NCBI GenBank assembly: GCA_947454485.1
Contig: CANGJJ010000001.1
Coordinates: forward strand, 434,001 to 498,000
DNA length: 64,000 nucleotides
Origin: Beijerinckiaceae bacterium
GTDB taxonomy: Bacteria > Pseudomonadota > Alphaproteobacteria > Rhizobiales > Beijerinckiaceae
Reading direction: 5' to 3'
Position 1 is the first letter of the stretch. Each line of letters opens with the position of its first letter. The translations under genes were made by a program, and so were the position numbers. Below are positions 8,194-18,400 of this stretch, piece after piece. Below the pieces are notes generated by a model. It ran no database searches and was not told where the DNA came from. It was given only the letters and a program-made list of their open reading frames with translations.

Positions 8194-8841
8194 TTATTCA
8201 GCGTCAGGCTGATTGGCGGGCAGTGCCTTTTTGAAAGCCTCGAGTTCAAGACAGGCTTTGTGAATGCGGCTGATGGTCGGATAGGGGCTCATATCCACAT
8301 TGAAGCGGGTATTGTTGATGACCTGCGGCACAAGGCAGATGTCCGCCAAGGTCGGCGTCTCGCCATGGCAGAATGTTCCCGTTTGCGGCTCGCTCGCAAG
8401 GCGTGTTTCCAGCGCGGCGAAAGTTGTGTCCACCCAGTGGCGGAACCAGCCGGCTTGGGCTTCATCATCAGCACCAAAGCGCTTTCCCAGTTCCTGCAGA
8501 ACGCGCAGATTGTTGATTGGGTGAATCTCGAGAGCCAGAGCCTGCGCCAATGAGCGCACACGCGCGCGCTCAGCCGGTGTCTTGGGCAGCAGTGCAGGAT
8601 TGGGGCGCGTCTCTTCCAGATAGTCGATGATGGCGAGCGACTGCGTCAGCGTCTGCCCATCAATCTGCAGCGTCGGCACGAGGCCCTGCGGATTGAGCTT
8701 CATATAGTCAGGCGAGCGCTGCTCACCCTTGCGCAAATGGCGGAAGGTCTGGTCATAGGCGACGCCTTTGAGATTGAGCGCAATGCGCACACGAAAGGCG
8801 GTGGAGGAGCGGAAGTAGCCATAAAGCAGGGCATCAGCCAT
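8194..8841 (-). CDS. maiA: Maleylacetoacetate/maleylpyruvate isomerase (zeta-class GST)
   Basis: A 215-aa glutathione-dependent cis-trans isomerase. The thioredoxin-like N-terminal domain carries the zeta-class signature YFRSSTAFRVRIALNLKG, then LNPQGLVPTLQIDG and QSLAIIDYLEETRP; the helical C-terminal domain has TPTLADICLVPQ. It isomerises maleylacetoacetate (tyrosine/homogentisate route) or maleylpyruvate (gentisate route). ATG 8841 has AGGAAAA upstream. It faces the hydrolase operon and is divergent from the VOC dioxygenase gene. An FAH-family hydrolase that could take the next step lies at 37625-38323, not adjacent. Which isomer substrate is used cannot be settled here. Confidence 0.88.
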   Translation of the reverse strand: MADALLYGYFRSSTAFRVRIALNLKGVAYDQTFRHLRKGEQRSPDYMKLNPQGLVPTLQIDGQTLTQSLAIIDYLEETRPNPALLPKTPAERARVRSLAQALALEIHPINNLRVLQELGKRFGADDEAQAGWFRHWVDTTFAALETRLASEPQTGTFCHGETPTLADICLVPQVINNTRFNVDMSPYPTISRIHKACLELEAFKKALPANQPDAE

Positions 8842-9082
8842 TGGGTTTTCCTCTTCATGAATGCAAATGCCAAGGCAGGGCCGGGCGCGCGAGATCTGAG
8901 GCTCTTCGATGGCCTGAATCTGCCTGCCAGACAAGCCCTTTCAACGGTGAGACTGCGCAGAGCTTCGAGCATCTTTTGGCGAAGATCAAGACCGGCCCTG
9001 CTCTTGTGAAAGAGCTCTTTTGCCGCCATAAAGTGCGTGAGTGAGGCGCGGCTCGAAGAATGCCGCCTCAAGGGAGGATAAG

Positions 9083-9976
9083 ATGATTCAGGTCAAGCGT
9101 CTTGGCCATGCGACGTTCACAACACCCGATCTGGAACAGCAGATCGCCTATTGGACCGAGGTCATCGGCTTGGTCGTTGTGGCGCGCGATAAGGACAGTG
9201 CGATTCTTGCAACGCGGTTGGGCCAAGAATCCATTGCCCTTGTGCGCGCGCCCGAAAAGGGCGAGCTACGCAGTCTCGCCTTTCAGGTGAAGCCCGGCTC
9301 TGATCTGGGCGAGCTGGCCCATCGCCTGCAAAAAGAGGGTATCGCCAGCGAGCGCCGCTCAGGCATTTCCCCCGGCGTGCGCGATGCGATTGTCTTTCGC
9401 GATCCCAAGGGCACTCTGATCGAAGTCTATGCCGATTACGACTTCCAGGCCGATGATGGCAAAGAGCAGGGCATCGGCCCGCTGAAATTTGGCCATGTCG
9501 CTTATCGCGTCAATGATGTGCAGAAGATCACCGACTTTTATTGCAATGTGCTCGGCTTCAAAGTCTCGGACTGGATGGGCGATCACTTCTCCTTCTTGCG
9601 TTGCGGTGTTGATCATCACACGATCAATTTCACCCGCTTCGAAACAGAACGCCTGCATCACATCGCATTCGAATTGCGCGATTGGGGCGAGATCCACAAT
9701 GCTTGCGATTATCTGACCAAGAAGAAGATCCAGCTTGTGTGGGGGCCTTTGCGCCATGTGGTGGGCCACAATATCGCTGCCTATCATCGCAATCCCGATG
9801 AGATCCGCGTCGAGCTTTATGCCGAAATGGATTTGATGAAAGATGAGGAGCTTGGCTATTGGGAGCCGCGCCCCTGGCATGAAGAGCGCCCGCTGCGTCC
9901 CAAAGTGTGGCCCAAAGATACATTGCGCAGCCAATGGGGTTTTGGCTCCTTTGGCACCTTCCCCGGCTATCCGTAA
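9083..9976 (+). CDS. VOC-superfamily extradiol ring-cleavage dioxygenase
   Basis: A 297-aa two-module vicinal-oxygen-chelate protein resembling type I extradiol dioxygenases. The first module starts KRLGHATFTTPDLEQ; the second carries the likely Fe(II) ligands His138 (KFGHVAY), His192/193 (LHHIAFEL) and Glu244 (RVELYAE). Such enzymes open catechol-type rings next to one hydroxyl. ATG 9083 has GGGAGGATAAG upstream; the frame from 9041 is longer but unsupported. It is followed 13 bp later by an ABC-type binding protein, so uptake and cleavage are probably co-expressed. The C-terminal ~45 residues are rich in Trp/Pro/Arg. Substrate not assigned. Confidence 0.88.
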   Translation: MIQVKRLGHATFTTPDLEQQIAYWTEVIGLVVVARDKDSAILATRLGQESIALVRAPEKGELRSLAFQVKPGSDLGELAHRLQKEGIASERRSGISPGVRDAIVFRDPKGTLIEVYADYDFQADDGKEQGIGPLKFGHVAYRVNDVQKITDFYCNVLGFKVSDWMGDHFSFLRCGVDHHTINFTRFETERLHHIAFELRDWGEIHNACDYLTKKKIQLVWGPLRHVVGHNIAAYHRNPDEIRVELYAEMDLMKDEELGYWEPRPWHEERPLRPKVWPKDTLRSQWGFGSFGTFPGYP

Positions 9977-9989
9977 TCAGGAGAGATTC

Positions 9990-10979
9990 ATGGCTTCGAT
10001 CTTCAAGGGGCTGCTGGCAGCCGGTGCGCTCTGTGTCAGTCTTGCTACTGCGCAAGCGGGTGAAGTGCGTCTGCTGGCTTTTGGCGGCGCCACCAATGTG
10101 CCGATCTGGATCGCGCAGGAAAAAGGTCTGCTTGAGAAAGAGGGCGTGAAGCTCGTCTTCGATCTCACCAACGGATCAGTGCCGCAGTTCCGCGATTTCT
10201 ATGCGGGCAAATATGATGTCATCAGCACCGCACTCGACAATATTGTCGCCTATGGCGAAGGCCAGAGCGATGTGCCGCTGCCCGGCACTTATGACATGTT
10301 CGCATTTGCGGGTGTTCATGGTGGCATGAACAGTTTGATGGTGCGGCCCGAGATCAAGTCCTATGCGGATGTGAAGGGCAAGGTCGTCGCGGTTGATGCG
10401 CTGAAGTCTGGCTATGGCATCGTGCTCTACCAAATCCTGAAGGATAAAGGCGGGCTCGAGCTTGATCGCGATTACAAGGCGATTTCGGTAGGCAATACCG
10501 ACAAGCGCGTCGAAGCTATGAAGGACAATAAAGCGGTCGCCGCCATCATCGGTTCACCCAATGATATGGCGGTGGAGCGCGAAGGCTTCCGCTTGATGGC
10601 CGATGCTGCGCAGGAGCTGGGCGCCTATCAGGGCAGTGTCTTGGTGACGCGTCGCGGCTTTGCGCAAACCAATGAGGCTGATCTTGTCGCGCTCACCCGC
10701 GCCATGATCGCCGCCCAAGAGATGATCTTCACCGACAAGGCGCTGACGCTCTCTGTCATGAAGAAAAACCTCAAGGGCCTCACCGATGCGGATGCTGAGA
10801 AGCTCTATATGCGCATGACATCGCCCGGTGGTTTCACGCGCCGCGCCGAGATGGATATGAAGGGTGTGGCCACTGTGCTGCGCATTCGCGAGACCTATGG
10901 CGAGCCCATCAAAAAGATGGGGCCCGTGTCGCGCTATGTCGATCTGTCGATCTACGACAAAGCTCTCGGCAAGAAGTAA
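9990..10979 (+). CDS. ABC-type substrate-binding protein, NMT1/SsuA-like
   Basis: A 329-aa exported binding protein. The signal peptide ends near TAQAGE; the mature start GEVRLLAFGGATNVPIWIAQEKGLLEKEGV is typical of the NMT1/THI5/SsuA family that binds sulfonates, pyrimidines or aromatic acids for ABC import. CAGGAGAG lies just upstream of ATG 9990, and the longer frame from 9843 is rejected. No permease or ATPase is encoded nearby, so it is an orphan receptor that would use a distant transporter. Its position after the ring-cleavage dioxygenase suggests it delivers that pathway's substrate (inference). Confidence 0.85.
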   Translation: MASIFKGLLAAGALCVSLATAQAGEVRLLAFGGATNVPIWIAQEKGLLEKEGVKLVFDLTNGSVPQFRDFYAGKYDVISTALDNIVAYGEGQSDVPLPGTYDMFAFAGVHGGMNSLMVRPEIKSYADVKGKVVAVDALKSGYGIVLYQILKDKGGLELDRDYKAISVGNTDKRVEAMKDNKAVAAIIGSPNDMAVEREGFRLMADAAQELGAYQGSVLVTRRGFAQTNEADLVALTRAMIAAQEMIFTDKALTLSVMKKNLKGLTDADAEKLYMRMTSPGGFTRRAEMDMKGVATVLRIRETYGEPIKKMGPVSRYVDLSIYDKALGKK

Positions 10980-10985
10980 GATGTG

Positions 10986-11007
10986 GGAGCCGGTTTAAAC
11001 CGGCTCC
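10986..11007. repeat. Perfect 22-bp palindrome between convergent genes
   Basis: A gapless inverted repeat with 11-bp arms (arm GGAGCCGGTTT), lying just past the stop of the binding-protein gene and overlapping the last codons of the convergent ModA-like gene. There is no T tract on either side, so a classic terminator is doubtful, but as RNA it could fold from either strand and stall transcription. Confidence 0.6.
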
Positions 11008-11684
11008 AGCCCCACGCTCAGCATGATGTCGCGCGCAACATCGCCCGTGAGAAAATCCAGCAAGGCTGCGACCTCTTGTGAGAGAGGTTCGCGCGCTAAA
11101 ACCTGCATCGCATATTCGGTTTGCAGCTCAGGCGGCAGTTTGCCGATATAGCGTATGCCTTCAATCGGGCTGATCTCACTGGCCAGTGTGATAACGGCTT
11201 GCGCAACGCCTTTGGCAACCTCGCCCGACACGACTGATCCCGGCCCTTGAATGAAGATCACCTTGGCCCGCAGATCGAGCCCGGCGGCATCGGCGCAGGC
11301 CAAAACTTCATTGGCCAGATTGGTCCCCGCCTTGGGATCCGACAAAGCGATTGATTCCAGCTCCTCCAAGGCCGCGCGCAATTGGGGCAGGGTGGCGACG
11401 CTCAAAACAGGCCCGCCTTCTGGAACGCCCATGCCGATGGGGCTCAAGGCTAGTTTGAAAGTCTTTTGTGGAATGGCAAAACCCTGCTCGCCAGCGGCCT
11501 GAACCACGGTGCCCACGACCACGCCCAGATCGAAGGCAAAACCGGCCTCCAAATATTCGCGGGTCTTGGCGGGGGTGGCGAAAGTCAAATTAAGCCCCAT
11601 TCCATGGGCTTTTTCGAAGGCGGGGGCGATGTGCTCCATCGCCGCGCGGAAGCCGCCCGCACATAGAATGTTCAAATTCGCCAT
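10995..11684 (-). CDS. ModA-like substrate-binding-fold protein without signal peptide
   Basis: A 229-aa protein with the fold pattern of molybdate-type extracellular binding proteins (SBP_bac_11): LNILCAGGFRAAMEHIAPAFEKAHG at the very N-terminus, then SDPKAGTNLANEV and FLTGDVARDIMLSVGLEPV at the end. It lacks an export signal: strand 1 starts at residue 3, and an in-frame stop lies 15 nt upstream of ATG 11684, so a hidden N-terminal extension is excluded. It may therefore act in the cytoplasm, as a ligand sensor or enzyme, or be a decayed receptor. No ABC partner is adjacent. It is divergent from glcB. Confidence 0.8.
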   Translation of the reverse strand: MANLNILCAGGFRAAMEHIAPAFEKAHGMGLNLTFATPAKTREYLEAGFAFDLGVVVGTVVQAAGEQGFAIPQKTFKLALSPIGMGVPEGGPVLSVATLPQLRAALEELESIALSDPKAGTNLANEVLACADAAGLDLRAKVIFIQGPGSVVSGEVAKGVAQAVITLASEISPIEGIRYIGKLPPELQTEYAMQVLAREPLSQEVAALLDFLTGDVARDIMLSVGLEPV

Positions 11685-11820
11685 CTCTTTGCCCTCCGCT
11701 CAGGCCCTCTCCTTTGCCACGAGCCGGGGCGTGATGGCCAGCAGCTTTGGTTGATTGAGCTGGCGTTCCCCCCTAGGTTCCGCGCAAGGGCTGCAAGGCC
11801 CCAAGGCTGGAGTTTTTCCC

Positions 11821-13977
11821 ATGGCGCAGATTTCCGTTTCAGGTCTTGGCATCGATCAAGAGCTTTATGACTTCGTCAACACCGAGGCACTGCCGGGAAC
11901 CGGCATTGCCGCCGATGCCTTCTGGTCGGGTCTGGCCAAGATTCTGGGCGATCTCGCGCCCCGCACGGCCGCCTTGCTCGCCAAGCGCGATGAGCTGCAA
12001 GCCAAGATTGATGCCTGGCATGTGGCCCATAAGGGCAAGGCGCATGATCAGGCGGCCTATGAAGCCTTCTTGAAAGAGATTGGCTATTTGCTGCCCGAGC
12101 CCGCGCCTTTCTCCATCCGCACACAGAATGTCGATGATGCGATTGGCCGCCTTGCTGGCCCGCAGCTCGTCGTGCCGGTGTCCAATGCGCGTTATGCGCT
12201 CAATGCGGCCAATGCACGTTGGGGCAGCCTCTATGATGCGCTCTATGGCACGGATGCGATCCCCGATGAGGGCGAGGCTGCGCGTGGCAAGGGCTATAAT
12301 CCGGCCCGCGGCGCCAAGGTGATCGCCAAGGCGCGCGAAGTGCTCGACACGATTGCACCGCTCGCGTCTGGCTCACATGCACAGTCGACCGGCTATACGG
12401 TTGAGAATGGCGCGCTGGTCATCACCACATCGGCCGGCAAGACCGGCCTGAAAGATCCCGCGCGCTTTGCCGGCTTTGTGGGCGATGGCGCAGCACCCAA
12501 GCTGATCTTGCTCGTCAACAATGGCATTCATGCCGAAGTGCAGTTTGATCGCAGCCATGCCATCGGCAAGACCGATCCTGCAGGCATCTGCGATGTCGTG
12601 ATGGAATCGGCTCTCACCACCATCATGGATATGGAAGATTCTGTTGCCGCTGTGGATGCGCAGGACAAGGTCATTGTCTATCGCAACTGGCTCGGCCTGA
12701 TGCGCGGCACTCTGAGTGCCTCATTCGAAAAGGCGGGCGGCACGGTGGAGCGCAAGCTCAATCCTGATCGCTCTTACACCAAGCCTGATGGCAAGACGCT
12801 GTGGCTGTCTGGCCGCAGCCTCATGCTGGCGCGCAATGTCGGCCATCACATGTATACCGACATGGTGCAGATGAATGGCAAGGATGTGCCCGAAGGCATC
12901 GTCGATGCTGCCATCACCGCGCTCATCGCGCTGCATGACCTCAAGGGTTCGCAGCAGGTGAAGAATTCGCGTGCAGGCTCGCTCTATATCGTGAAGCCAA
13001 AAATGCATGGGCCTGAAGAAGTGGCGCTCGCCAATGATCTCTTCGCGCAGGTGGAAGATCTCGTCGGCATGGCGCGCTTCACCATGAAGATGGGCATTAT
13101 GGATGAAGAGCGCCGCACCACGATCAATCTGGCTGCCTGTATTCACGCAGCTGCTGATCGCGTTGTGTTCATCAACACCGGCTTCTTGGATCGCACGGGT
13201 GATGAGATCCACACCTCGATGGAGGCTGGTCCTGTTGTTCGCAAGAATGACATCAAGAATCTGCCGTGGATCAGCGCTTACGAAGATTCCAATGTCGATA
13301 TTGGTCTGGCCTGCGGTCTTCCTGGCAAGGCGCAGATCGGTAAGGGCATGTGGGCCGCGCCCGATCGTATGGCTGATATGATTGCGCAGAAGATTGGTCA
13401 TCCCAAGGCGGGTGCCAATACGGCTTGGGTGCCCTCACCCACCGCCGCGACTTTGCATGCGCTGCATTATCATCTGGTGAGTGTGGCTGATCGCCAGAAG
13501 GAGCTGGCCAAGCGTCCGCGCGCCAGCCTGTCCGACATTCTCACCCCGCCGCTCGCCCAGTCGAATTTTGCCCCTGATGCTGTGCAGCAGGAGTTGGACA
13601 ACAATTGTCAGGGCATTCTGGGCTATGTCGTGCGCTGGATTGATCAGGGCGTTGGCTGTTCCAAAGTGCCGGACATTCATGATGTCGGCCTGATGGAAGA
13701 TCGCGCGACCTTGCGCATCTCCAGCCAGCATATTGCCAACTGGCTGCATCACGGCGTGATCAATGAGGCGCAGGTGATGGAAGCGCTGAAGCGTATGGCT
13801 GCTGTGGTGGATCGTCAGAATGCAGGCGATGCGCTCTACAAGCCCATGGCACCTGCCTGCAATGGCGTGGCCTTCAAGGCGGCGTGTGATCTCGTTTTGA
13901 AGGGCCGCACACAGCCCAACGGCTATACCGAGTTCATTCTCCACGCCCGTCGCCGCGAAGCGAAGGCCGCTGGCTAA
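11821..13977 (+). CDS. glcB: Malate synthase G
   Basis: A 718-aa enzyme, normal length for the G isoform, which condenses glyoxylate with acetyl-CoA to malate in the glyoxylate and glycolate routes. Recognisable blocks are [15 protein letters not shown] (acidic metal site), [11 protein letters not shown] (catalytic Arg), [20 protein letters not shown] and the C-terminal [21 protein letters not shown] containing the catalytic-base Asp region. ATG 11821 is chosen by family N-terminus ([11 protein letters not shown]); CTGGAG lies upstream. It abuts the convergent SPOR gene with no spacer. An isocitrate-lyase-family protein is at 54384, but it looks like the methylisocitrate/PEP-mutase branch. 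Confidence 0.97.
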   Translation: MAQISVSGLGIDQELYDFVNTEALPGTGIAADAFWSGLAKILGDLAPRTAALLAKRDELQAKIDAWHVAHKGKAHDQAAYEAFLKEIGYLLPEPAPFSIRTQNVDDAIGRLAGPQLVVPVSNARYALNAANARWGSLYDALYGTDAIPDEGEAARGKGYNPARGAKVIAKAREVLDTIAPLASGSHAQSTGYTVENGALVITTSAGKTGLKDPARFAGFVGDGAAPKLILLVNNGIHAEVQFDRSHAIGKTDPAGICDVVMESALTTIMDMEDSVAAVDAQDKVIVYRNWLGLMRGTLSASFEKAGGTVERKLNPDRSYTKPDGKTLWLSGRSLMLARNVGHHMYTDMVQMNGKDVPEGIVDAAITALIALHDLKGSQQVKNSRAGSLYIVKPKMHGPEEVALANDLFAQVEDLVGMARFTMKMGIMDEERRTTINLAACIHAAADRVVFINTGFLDRTGDEIHTSMEAGPVVRKNDIKNLPWISAYEDSNVDIGLACGLPGKAQIGKGMWAAPDRMADMIAQKIGHPKAGANTAWVPSPTAATLHALHYHLVSVADRQKELAKRPRASLSDILTPPLAQSNFAPDAVQQELDNNCQGILGYVVRWIDQGVGCSKVPDIHDVGLMEDRATLRISSQHIANWLHHGVINEAQVMEALKRMAAVVDRQNAGDALYKPMAPACNGVAFKAACDLVLKGRTQPNGYTEFILHARRREAKAAG

Positions 13978-14850
13978 TCACTCAGAGGAGCGGGCGGTAC
14001 AGCTGCCGCCCGCAGCCTCAATCTTCGAGCACAGGCTCTGTGCCTGATCTTCGTTCAGACCCTTGGTGCGCACCTGCCAGACATCATCCTTGACGCGTGA
14101 ATAAGTGAGTTTGCCGCTCAAGACGCCGGGATGTTTTTGAATGAGCTTGCGTAGCTCCGCATCGGCCGCTTGCCGACTTCCCACTGTCGCCAGAACCAGT
14201 GTGTAGCTCTCCCCGTCGCGCTCAATGCTGGCGCTCTCGGGCTCAGCAGCTGCGGCAGGCTCGACTTTGGCAGGCTCGACTTTGGCAGGCTTGGGCTCAC
14301 GCGCGGGCTTGTCTTTGGCCGGGGCTAGCGCAGCTGCAGGGGCAGGGGCCGCAGGCGCAGGCTGGCGCATCGGGGCCAGCGCCATCACGCGCGGGGCAGG
14401 GGTTGCTTGGGCCAGCGCAACGGCAGGGTCAGGCTGCAGGCCCATAGGGCGGGGCGTCGACGCAAGGGTCGAGCTGTCGGGCGGGGCCAGAATGGTCGAG
14501 GGCAGGGCCGGCGCGGGCGTCGGCGCTGTGGCCACGGGAGGGATCGGATCTGGCGCTTGGGCCGGGCGGCTAGGCTGGGCGGCCAGGCGGGCGCTGGCGC
14601 TCACAGGCTCAGCAGGGCGCACCGGGGGCGCGGCGGCCGCTTGTTCGAGGGCGGTGCTGACGGGGGCCGGAGTATCGCTGATGAGGGCCCGGACGGTCAG
14701 GGAGCCGCCCAGAATGGCCAGAACGCAGCCCGGCAGGATCAGCGCCTTGCGGTGGTCACGCCAGCGCAAGGGGGATCGTTTACGCAACCTGGGTTGCGTA
14801 TTGGCCGTTTCTGCGGGGTCATCGGACCCTGTTCGCCAGCCGGTGTTCAA
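13978..14850 (-). CDS. SPOR-domain membrane protein
   Basis: A 290-aa bitopic inner-membrane protein. A basic cytoplasmic N-terminus (RLRKRSPLRWRDHRK) precedes one membrane helix at about residues 36-56, then a long periplasmic linker rich in Pro/Ala with a lysine-proline stretch, and a C-terminal SPOR domain (YTLVLATVGSRQAADAELRK to the end). SPOR domains bind denuded glycan strands at the division septum. The start is a TTG at 14850, supported by a perfect AGGAGG 8 nt upstream; no other Met precedes the membrane helix. Possible role in septal peptidoglycan or division; the exact partner is unknown. Confidence 0.85.
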   Translation of the reverse strand: MNTGWRTGSDDPAETANTQPRLRKRSPLRWRDHRKALILPGCVLAILGGSLTVRALISDTPAPVSTALEQAAAAPPVRPAEPVSASARLAAQPSRPAQAPDPIPPVATAPTPAPALPSTILAPPDSSTLASTPRPMGLQPDPAVALAQATPAPRVMALAPMRQPAPAAPAPAAALAPAKDKPAREPKPAKVEPAKVEPAAAAEPESASIERDGESYTLVLATVGSRQAADAELRKLIQKHPGVLSGKLTYSRVKDDVWQVRTKGLNEDQAQSLCSKIEAAGGSCTARSSE

Positions 14851-15009
14851 AGCCTGGGCCTCCTGAAGGACAGCTTAGCATGACTATAAACAGTCCTGCC
14901 GCCAAGTTATGGCGATGATGGGGCAGGTGGCCCCGATTTGGGCCTTTGTCCACCGCGCTTGTGCCAACTCGCTCTAGCCCCTAAAGGAAGGGCCTGTCGG
15001 GAGTGACCC

Positions 15010-15234
15010 ATGGCACGCAAGCCTTCCAGCCGATCCGAATTCGTTCTCTTTGACGTTCTGTATGAGGACGGCAGCCAGCGGTCCAATCGTCGCGTGCCTG
15101 CCGAGATCTTGGGTGGGCTGGATGGCGATGAGCCTGCCCGCGCAGTGATCGAAGAGCAGGACCGCGACATCGCTGAAAAGTCTGGCCAGCCGCCGCTGCG
15201 CATCAAGACCTTGAAGCGCGCCGGAAAAAAGTAA
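15010..15234 (+). CDS. Small conserved hypothetical protein
   Basis: A 74-aa, highly charged, soluble protein with basic ends (MARKPSSRSEF ... LKRAGKK) and an acidic middle (GLDGDEPARAVIEEQDRDIAE). GGGAG lies 8 nt before ATG 15010, which supports translation. No signal, membrane segment or cysteine is present. I recognise no defined function; short proteins of this type occur in rhizobial genomes. It is followed by a 228-bp gap before the autotransporter gene, in which I see no gene or clear terminator. Confidence 0.65.
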   Translation: MARKPSSRSEFVLFDVLYEDGSQRSNRRVPAEILGGLDGDEPARAVIEEQDRDIAEKSGQPPLRIKTLKRAGKK

Positions 15235-15462
15235 CCGCGTCGGTCTCAACGCTCACCTTCTGTAAGTTCTGCCACGCTCTGGCTCCACCAGCCAGGGCGT
15301 TTTGCTGCGCGCCTGACGCGCTCTTTACCCAAAATTCACCATAAGACGCGCAGTGTGAAGGCCACGCTTTTTGCAGCGGTTGGTTTGTTTTTGCGCGTCG
15401 CAGCGTTTTCGCGATTTTGATCAGCAGTTTGGTTCATTCATTTCAACGCGGGATGCTTTCCC

Positions 15463-18400
15463 ATGAGCGCATTTTTTGCTCGCGCGCGATTCGGCGTCGT
15501 GTTTTTGATCGCAGCTCTTGCCATGACGGTTGTGTCCGTTCCACAGGCTCAAGCGGCTGATCTGTCTGCGCAAGTGCTGATCGCCTCGAAAACCGTGACC
15601 TATAATTCTAGGATCGCTGTATTCAAGCCGGTGACTGGGATCGGTGGCGAGGCACCCTATAGTTACGCTGTGTCTCCAACGCTGCCCTTTGGGCTTGAGT
15701 TGGATTCTGCAGCGGGCACGATTTCTGGTTTGCCAGCACAGCCCATGAGTGCAGCGACCTATGAGATCACGGTCACAGATAATCTGGGTGCGACGGCGAG
15801 CGCTTCCTTTTCTCTCACCGTGGCGAAGGCCGCTGTGAAGATCGATGTCTCAGCTACGCCCAGCACGGTGACGGCGGGTGAGTCAGTCACCTTTTCTGCG
15901 ACCGTCACCCCCGCTGTGATCGCCATGGGGATAGATGCAACGGTACCGACTGGTAAAGTCACCTTTCAATTATCCGCCAATTCGTCGCAGACCGTCGATC
16001 TCGTCAATGGCACCGCGACACTCACCACATCCGCTCTGACCTATGGTGCGACAACCTCTGTGGTTGCGCGTTATGAGGGCGATGAATTTTACGCAGCCAA
16101 ATCTGTCTCAACACAAGTCACGGTTAAAACCAAGGCCACGACCCTGTCGCTCAGTGCGGACAAGTCGAGCGCGCAAGCGGGGCAATCTGTCACATTCACT
16201 GCGACGATCTCACCCTCCACGGCGACAGGTTCCATCACCTTTATGGATGGGACCACGACACTGGGGTCATCGGCGATCAGCGATGGTATTGCGACCTTCA
16301 CGACGAGCACTTTGTCCGTTGGGACACATTCTGTGATGGCGCGTTATGCATTGACCGATGTTTGGTCTGCTGCCGATTCTTCAACAGTCAGTATTGAGAT
16401 CAAAGCAGCAAGCCTTCAGGCCACGACAACTGAGTTGAAGGCGGATCGTACCAGCATCGCCCCCGGTGATAGTGTCACACTCACGGCAACGGTGAGTCCC
16501 AAGACGACTGGCACATCGCAGGCTTCCCCGACGGGCAAGGTCACGCTTCAAGTTGATGGGGCGACATATGCAACCGGTCAGCTCTCGAATGGGGTTGCGA
16601 CCTTCACCGTCAAAATGCCCACGGCGGGATCTTTCGTCTATGAGGCGCTCTATGAGGGCGACAGCACCTATTCGTCCAGTCGAAGCGGCACAACCACGAT
16701 CACAGTGACAGCAAATGTGAAATCAAAATCCAAACTCACATTGGGTACCAGCAAGAGCACTTATAGTCAGGGTGAGAATGTCACCATCAATGTCAGCATA
16801 GATCCGGCGACGGCATCAGGATCGATCTCATTTTACTACAATACAAATTCGCTGGTGGGTGTGCGCACGTTGATGAATGGCTTGGCAAGCTTCTCGACAT
16901 CCAGCTTGCCAAGCGGCACGATCACTCTGACGGCCACTTATGGCGGCGACAATAATGTCGAGGCTGGAACCAGCAACACAGTTACCATCACCATAGGTTC
17001 AGGCGGCAGTAAATCAGCAACCAATCTCAGTCTCTCGGCCTCGACGACCACGCCAGCATTGGGAGCTGCGGTTGTCTTTACCATCAACGTGTCGCCCTCT
17101 GCAGCCACAGGTGTTGTGACCTTGCACGAAGGCACATCGACCATCGGCAGTGCATCTTTGGCGAGCGGGCGGGCAACCATCACGATCAGCACATTGTCGA
17201 GCGGCCCTCACTCCATCACCGCCTCTTATGCTGGTGATACGAACTATCTGTCGAGCGTCAGTTCTGCGGTCGCCATTGATGTTGGCAAGGCAACAGCGAC
17301 TTTGAAGCTCAGCGCAACCCCCACGTCAGCGGCCATCGGCCAAACCATAGCTTTCACGGCACGCATCCAGCCAAGCACGGCCACAGGCTCCATCAGTTTC
17401 AAAGAAGGCTCGGTTGAAATCGGCACAGCGACTTTGTCGGGCGGTGTTGCAGTCTTGCGCATCGCGACACTCGCAGAGGGCAGCCATTCCATCCGCGCAT
17501 CCTATGTGGGCAATAGCGTTGTGTCCTCCGCCACCAGTGATGTGGTGACAGTGAGCGTGCAAGGTGATCGCGTCACGCCAACCGAGGACAAAAATGCCCG
17601 CGCCATTATCGGCTCGCAGCTCGCGACCATCACGCGCAGTGCCACGACCCATGTGAGTGCTTTGCATATGCGTATGGAGACGCTGCATGATGATGATGTG
17701 CCAGCCTTCGCCAATACGATCAGCTTCTCGCAGCCCGGCCAACTTCCCACAGGCGCGAGCTCTTATGAAGATGATCCATGGATCAGAGGCTCGGTCATGC
17801 CAGAGAGCCGCGCTGCGCGGCAGATCGACGGCGTATTTGGTAGGCCCGGCAGTATTCTGGGTGCGCCTTCTGTGAAGGAGGCTTTGGGTACGGGTGCCAA
17901 CAAAGGCAGTGCGCCGCAATTTGCGCAGAGCTTCAATGTCTGGACCTCGGGCGCAGTTCTGTTCGGCGGCACGAGCGTCACATCTTTGGGCACAGAGACG
18001 AAGAGCAAATTTGCTTTGAATGGTTTGATGCTGGGCGTTGATACGCGGCTCACAGATCGCATGCGCGTGGGTGTTGCCTTTGGCTATTCTTCTGAGTCCA
18101 ACGATCTGGGCAGTGATGGAACCAAGGCCTCATCAAGCACAGTGTCAGGCAGCCTCTATAGTTCATTCAAGATCAACCAGAATGTGTTTGTTGATGGCTC
18201 GCTCGGCTATGGCAGTATGAATTTCAAGTCGACGCGCTTTGATGCAACCGCAGCCAGCCTCTTCTCAGGCTCGCGCGCAGGTAAGATGATCTTGGGTTCG
18301 CTCTCGGTCAGTTATGATCGCACATTTGGTGCGCTCAAATTGGCGCCTTATCTGCGCGCTGAAATGGCCTCCGCCACGCTCGACAGTTATACTGAGCAGG

